This document shows, piece after piece, positions 5,194-7,808 of a stretch of DNA of 7,808 bases. A model generated the notes under the pieces. It saw nothing but the letters and a program-made list of their open reading frames with translations, had not been told where the DNA came from and searched no databases. The DNA lies in NCBI GenBank assembly GCA_955651875.1, contig CATPAP010000124.1, forward strand, positions 1 to 7,808. The letters are read 5' to 3'. The first letter of the stretch is position 1, and every line of letters begins with the position of its first letter. Source of the stretch: Candidatus Dormiibacterota bacterium. Its GTDB lineage: Bacteria; Chloroflexota; Dormibacteria; Aeolococcales; Aeolococcaceae. The translations under genes and the position numbers were made by a program.

Positions 5194-6189
5194 ATGACTG
5201 ACAATGGGCGAGCCGCACGGCGTCGCACCCCCCGTAATGCGCACAAGCACCGAGTCGCGGTCGTGCAGCATCCGCCGGTTCTCCTCGACCTGAAGAAGAC
5301 GACCGACCGGGTTGTCGAGCTCATCGCAGAATGCGCCCGCGAGGGCGCTCAGCTCGCCACGTTTCCTGAGACCTATCTGCCCGGCTATCCGGAGTGGGTA
5401 TGGCGGCTTCGCCCAGGCGCGGACTACGCGCTCAGCAGCGAGATCCACCGCAAGCTCATCGAGAACGCCGTCAATATCGAGGCCAACGGACTCGAGCGGA
5501 TCCAGCGCGCAGCTCGGACGCACAAGCTCACCGTTGTCCTCGGCGTCAACGAGCGGGATGGGGCGTACAGCCGCAGCACGCTGTACAATACCGTGGTCAT
5601 CATCGGGCCTGACGGTGCACTGCTCAACCGCCATCGCAAGCTGATGCCCACCAACCCGGAGCGCATGGTCTGGGGGCAGGGTGACGCCAGCGGCCTCAAC
5701 GTGGTGGGCACGCCGGCGGGTCGCGTCGGCGCTCTCATCTGCTGGGAGAACTACATGCCGCTCGCCCGCTTCGCGCTCTACGCGCAGGGTCCGGACATCT
5801 ACGTCGCGCCCACCTGGGACGAGGGTGAGGCATGGATCGCTACGATGCGCCACATCGCCAGCGAGGGGAGGTGCTGGGTGCTGGGCAACGGGACTTCCCT
5901 CCAAGCCGGCGACGTCCCAGCGGACTTTCCCGGACGCGCCGAGCTGTTCCCCGACGCCGAGGAGTGGATCAATCCGGGGGACTCCGTGATCGTCAGCCCG
6001 ACAGGGACTTTGGTGGCCGGCCCTCTGCATGGGGAGCACGGCATTCTCTACGCGGAATGCGATCCTGGAGCCGCGGCGGCGGCACGCCGAACCCTCGACG
6101 TAGCCGGTCACTACGGCCGCCCTGACATATTCCGACTCGAGGTCACCCGGGAACACCGCGGTCCGATCACATTCATCGCGCAGGAATGA
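5194..6189 (+). CDS. Nitrilase (aliphatic/aryl nitrilase family)
   Basis: A 331-residue member of the carbon-nitrogen hydrolase superfamily, in the true nitrilase branch that converts R-CN to the carboxylate and ammonia. The full catalytic set is present: E59 in F-P-E-T-Y-L-P-G-Y-P, K149 in H-R-K-L-M-P-T, E156 in N-P-E-R, and the nucleophile C183 in L-I-C-W-E-N-Y-M-P-L-A-R. The spacings K149-E156 (7) and K149-C183 (34) equal those of characterised nitrilases. C-W-E-N-x-x-P-L and the W-G-Q-G-D stretch separate it from plain amidases. The N-terminal ~18 residues are an Arg-rich extension. ATG 5194 is the only start after the in-frame stop at 5173, but its ribosome binding site is poor. Nitrilases usually form helical oligomers in the cytosol. 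The VOC and GNAT genes follow closely on the same strand, probably one transcript. The natural nitrile (plant, cyanogenic or microbial) cannot be told. Confidence 0.95.
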   Translation: MTDNGRAARRRTPRNAHKHRVAVVQHPPVLLDLKKTTDRVVELIAECAREGAQLATFPETYLPGYPEWVWRLRPGADYALSSEIHRKLIENAVNIEANGLERIQRAARTHKLTVVLGVNERDGAYSRSTLYNTVVIIGPDGALLNRHRKLMPTNPERMVWGQGDASGLNVVGTPAGRVGALICWENYMPLARFALYAQGPDIYVAPTWDEGEAWIATMRHIASEGRCWVLGNGTSLQAGDVPADFPGRAELFPDAEEWINPGDSVIVSPTGTLVAGPLHGEHGILYAECDPGAAAAARRTLDVAGHYGRPDIFRLEVTREHRGPITFIAQE

Positions 6190-6244
6190 CTGCGCGCCCG
6201 GGGGCATGAACGAGGCCAGTCCGGAAAAGTTGAGGGGAGGCGGG

Positions 6245-6640
6245 ATGGGGCTGAGCAGCCATACGGTCAGCGCGCAGGTCGCGGTCTCCGACACGGCGAT
6301 TGCACGGGAGTTTTACGAGGGAAAGCTCCGCCTTCCCGGGACAGCCGGTCCGAACGAGGCGACCTGGATGTACCGCTGCGGAGCCGGCACCTCGCTCTAT
6401 GTCTACACCTCTCCCGCCCATGCCGGCAGGGCCACGGCCACGGTTGCCCGCTGGGATGTCGACGACCTCGAGCAGGTTGTCGATGAGCTCATCACCGCCG
6501 GCGTGACGTTCGAGCAGTACCCGCAGCCTGTGAAGACGGATGCCAGGGGAATCCACGACTCCGGCTACGGCAAGGTGGCCTGGTTCAGGGACCCCGACGG
6601 CAACACCTTCGCGCTCGAGCAGATCAGCCCGACCGAGTGA
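6245..6640 (+). CDS. VOC-superfamily (glyoxalase/bleomycin-resistance-like) protein
   Basis: From ATG 6245 the product has 131 residues, typical for a single-chain VOC protein with two beta-alpha-beta-beta-beta modules. Module 1 begins V-S-A-Q-V-A-V-S-D with A-R-E-F-Y-E-G-K-L (20-28). Module 2 holds R-W-D-V-D-D-L (69-75) and the signature W-F-R-D-P-D-G-N (113-120) ending F-A-L-E-Q with E125 as the usual last metal-ligand position. The histidines of classical glyoxalase I are not evident, so binding or an unusual metal site is as likely as lyase activity. A GAGGGGAGG site lies just ahead of ATG 6245; an in-frame ATG at 6206 would add 13 Gly/Glu-rich residues with a weaker site. It starts 55 bases after the nitrilase and ends 10 bases before the GNAT gene, consistent with co-transcription. 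Confidence 0.88.
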   Translation: MGLSSHTVSAQVAVSDTAIAREFYEGKLRLPGTAGPNEATWMYRCGAGTSLYVYTSPAHAGRATATVARWDVDDLEQVVDELITAGVTFEQYPQPVKTDARGIHDSGYGKVAWFRDPDGNTFALEQISPTE

Positions 6641-6650
6641 CCTGCAGCGG

Positions 6651-7154
6651 ATGACCGGCGGTCCCGTGCTCCGTGGTGAGAACGTCGTGCTCCGGCCGGC
6701 GACGATCGACGACGTCCCGAAGTTCGCAGCGATCATCGCCCGCCCCGAGGTTGCGCGGTGGTGGGGCTCACCGTTCACAGCCGCCGACATCGCGGCTGAC
6801 GGCGAGGTGGTCTTCGCCATCGAGGTCGACGGGCACGTCGCCGGGCTGGTCCAATATTTCGAGGAGAACGAGCCGGACTACCGCCACGCTGGGATCGACA
6901 TCGTCCTGGCGCCGGCGCACCAGGGGCGCGGACTGGGAGCTGACGCGCTGCGCACGCTGGCACGTCATCTCTTCCAGGATCGCGGCCACCATCGGCTGAC
7001 GATCGACCCAGCCGCAGACAACGCTCGGGCAATCGCCAGCTACGCGAAGGTCGGCTTCAGGCCGGTGGGCGTGATGCGTCAATACGAGCGCGGACGCGAC
7101 GGCACCTGGCACGACGGACTCCTGATGGACCTGCTGCGCGGCGAGCTTCGCTGA
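6651..7154 (+). CDS. GNAT acetyltransferase, AAC(6')-like
   Basis: A 167-residue GCN5-related N-acetyltransferase, full length for the family, which moves acetyl from acetyl-CoA to an amine. It opens V-L-R-G-E-N-V-V-L-R-P-A-T with A-R-W-W-G (35-39). The acetyl-CoA pyrophosphate loop is H-Q-G-R-G-L-G-A (90-97) and the late motif is T-I-D-P-A-A-D-N-A-R-A-I (117-128) followed by Y-A-K-V-G-F (131-136). The ending G-T-W-H-D-G-L-L-M-D-L-L is shared with chromosomal proteins annotated as aminoglycoside 6'-acetyltransferases, but resistance activity should not be assumed; many of these act on other small amines. ATG 6651 places the first strand correctly; an in-frame start at 6540 would overlap the VOC gene and add Pro/Ser/Thr-rich sequence. 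It has no good ribosome binding site and begins 10 bases after the VOC stop, so translational coupling is likely. Confidence 0.9.
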   Translation: MTGGPVLRGENVVLRPATIDDVPKFAAIIARPEVARWWGSPFTAADIAADGEVVFAIEVDGHVAGLVQYFEENEPDYRHAGIDIVLAPAHQGRGLGADALRTLARHLFQDRGHHRLTIDPAADNARAIASYAKVGFRPVGVMRQYERGRDGTWHDGLLMDLLRGELR

Positions 7155-7176
7155 GGCACCCGCTCGAGCACTCCAA

Positions 7177-7196
7177 CCGTCAGGGAATCTTGACGG
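7177..7196 (+). terminator. Hairpin ending the nitrilase-VOC-GNAT group
   Basis: CCGTCAGG-GAAT-CTTGACGG forms an 8-bp stem (one G-U pair) with a four-base loop, 23 bases after the GNAT stop. There is no T-tract, but the position and compact shape fit a terminator in a GC-rich genome. Confidence 0.5.
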
Positions 7197-7230
7197 GCGC
7201 GTGCGGCCCGCCGCTGAGCTCCGGCGTCAC

Positions 7231-7247
7231 GTCTTAAGACCATGGTC
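7231..7247. promoter_or_regulatory. Two overlapping 10-bp palindromes, operator candidate
   Basis: GTCTTAAGAC (7231-7240) and GACCATGGTC (7238-7247) are both perfectly self-complementary and share three bases, giving three half-sites GTC/GAC/GTC at seven-base steps. They sit directly before the candidate -35 at 7251 of the secreted-protein gene. Confidence 0.35.
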
Positions 7248-7250
7248 GCG

Positions 7251-7279
7251 TTGCCGTGGCCCGGGCGCCGGCGAACACT
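7251..7279 (+). promoter_or_regulatory. Candidate promoter of the secreted protein gene
   Basis: TTGCCG (7251-7256) and AACACT (7274-7279) are exactly 17 bases apart and match 4 of 6 and 3 of 6 consensus positions. The leader would be about 50 bases and contains a small inverted repeat (CTGCA-acg-TGCAG, 7304-7316) just before the ribosome binding site. The match is weak. Confidence 0.3.
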
Positions 7280-7336
7280 GTCGGGGCGAGAGTTGATCTC
7301 GAACTGCAACGTGCAGCACAAAAGGAGGAGCTGGGC

Positions 7337-7808
7337 ATGACGAGACGACTTGGCCTGGGTTTCGGCGCCGTTCTGATCGCCGCACTGACCGTCGGGGTGC
7401 AGGCCCTGCCGGTGTCCGCAGCCACAATTTTCCTGTCCGGGCTGACCACCAGCACCGTCGGCAGCACGGTCCCGTTCAACGGCGACGTCAACCCGTATGG
7501 CGTCACGGTGGTGCCCCACTCAACGGGCGACCTGCAGGCGGGCGCCGTGTTGATCAGCAACTTCAACGCGGCAAGCAACCTGCAGGGAACCGGTAGCACC
7601 ATCGTGGAGATGGCGCCGAACGGAGCGCTGACGCTCTTCGCCCACCTCCGCGCATCGAAGCTTCCCGGTCCCTGTCCGGGTGGCGTCGGCCTGACCACTG
7701 CGCTGAGCGTGCTGCCGCACGGTTTCGTGGTGGGGGGGAGCCTGCCGACGTCCGACGGCACCGCCGCAACGGCGAAGGCCGGCTGCCTCATCGTGCTCAA
7801 CAGCGAGG
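7337..7808 (+). CDS. Secreted protein, probable NHL-like beta-propeller (3'-partial)
   Basis: ATG 7337 follows an almost ideal AAAGGAGGAG site with a six-base spacer; the gene runs off the window after 157 codons. Residues 1-28 are a clear signal peptide: M-T-R-R, a hydrophobic core, then P-V-S-A with likely cleavage before A29. There is no lipobox Cys, so it is exported free or retained by a part not seen. The mature start has N-P-Y-G-V-T-V-V-P (52-60), V-L-I-S-N-F-N (71-77), N-L-Q-G-T-G-S-T-I-V-E (81-91) and G-V-G-L-T-T-A-L-S-V-L-P (116-127). Short strands ending in such loops are typical of NHL/SMP-30-like propeller blades. C113 and C150 could pair outside the cell. The exact function is unknown, and I infer the propeller from strand pattern and resemblance to NHL-annotated bacterial proteins. 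Confidence 0.8.
   Translation, partial: MTRRLGLGFGAVLIAALTVGVQALPVSAATIFLSGLTTSTVGSTVPFNGDVNPYGVTVVPHSTGDLQAGAVLISNFNAASNLQGTGSTIVEMAPNGALTLFAHLRASKLPGPCPGGVGLTTALSVLPHGFVVGGSLPTSDGTAATAKAGCLIVLNSE

Noticed and set aside
5151..5201. A 16-codon open frame overlapping the nitrilase start, possible leader peptide
   Set aside because: It has no convincing ribosome binding site and no recognisable regulatory codons, and its Ala/Thr/Asp content can arise by chance in GC-rich DNA.
5095..6294. 399-codon minus-strand open frame opposite the nitrilase
   Set aside because: The plus strand holds a complete nitrilase with all catalytic residues at canonical spacing; the opposite reading has no recognisable domain.
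7732..7738. Run of seven G in the secreted protein gene, possible phase-variation tract
   Set aside because: The frame reads through normally, and G7 is not unusual at this GC content. There is no evidence of length variation from one sequence.

Overview
This is a GC-rich bacterial window that reads as actinobacterial chromosome (Actinomycetota). The main clues are a mycothiol-dependent-isomerase family gene, remnants of the YCII/ECF42 sigma pair, several GTG starts with strong AGGAGG-type ribosome binding sites, and GC-biased third codon positions. A soil lineage such as the Thermoleophilia would fit, but the sequence does not settle the lineage. I see no RNA genes, CRISPR arrays, insertion sequences or phage genes.

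Layout. At 1-334 (+) is the tail of a protein with one hydrophobic segment and an Ala/Ser-rich region carrying two near-identical repeats. A strong hairpin at 363-395 separates it from a convergent minus-strand pair: a 59-residue zinc-finger-like microprotein (407-586) and a mycothiol-dependent isomerase-family gene (678-1283). From 1445 to 2190 (+) lie a DoxX-type membrane protein gene split by an in-frame amber codon, and a scar in which the first codons of a YCII (DGPF) gene are joined to the last 50 codons of an ECF42-type sigma factor gene. An ICL/PEP-mutase family enzyme (2211-3029, -) and a GH15 glycoside hydrolase (3218-5092, +) are divergent, with a 12-bp palindrome between them. A compact plus-strand group follows: nitrilase (5194-6189), VOC protein (6245-6640) and GNAT acetyltransferase (6651-7154), closed by a hairpin at 7177-7196. 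The window ends inside a gene for a secreted protein, probably a beta-propeller (7337 to beyond 7808).

How it fits together. Most genes are ordinary accessory metabolism: glycan or trehalose hydrolysis, a C-C lyase-type enzyme, nitrile hydrolysis, and small-molecule binding or acetylation. The most notable structure is a zone of gene decay at about 0.9-2.2 kb. There, three neighbouring loci each carry a different lesion: an internal deletion that removes two predicted metal ligands, a nonsense codon, and a two-gene deletion scar. I do not see a convincing new multi-gene system. The best leads are the zinc-finger microprotein, the split DoxX gene and the sigma-factor scar.
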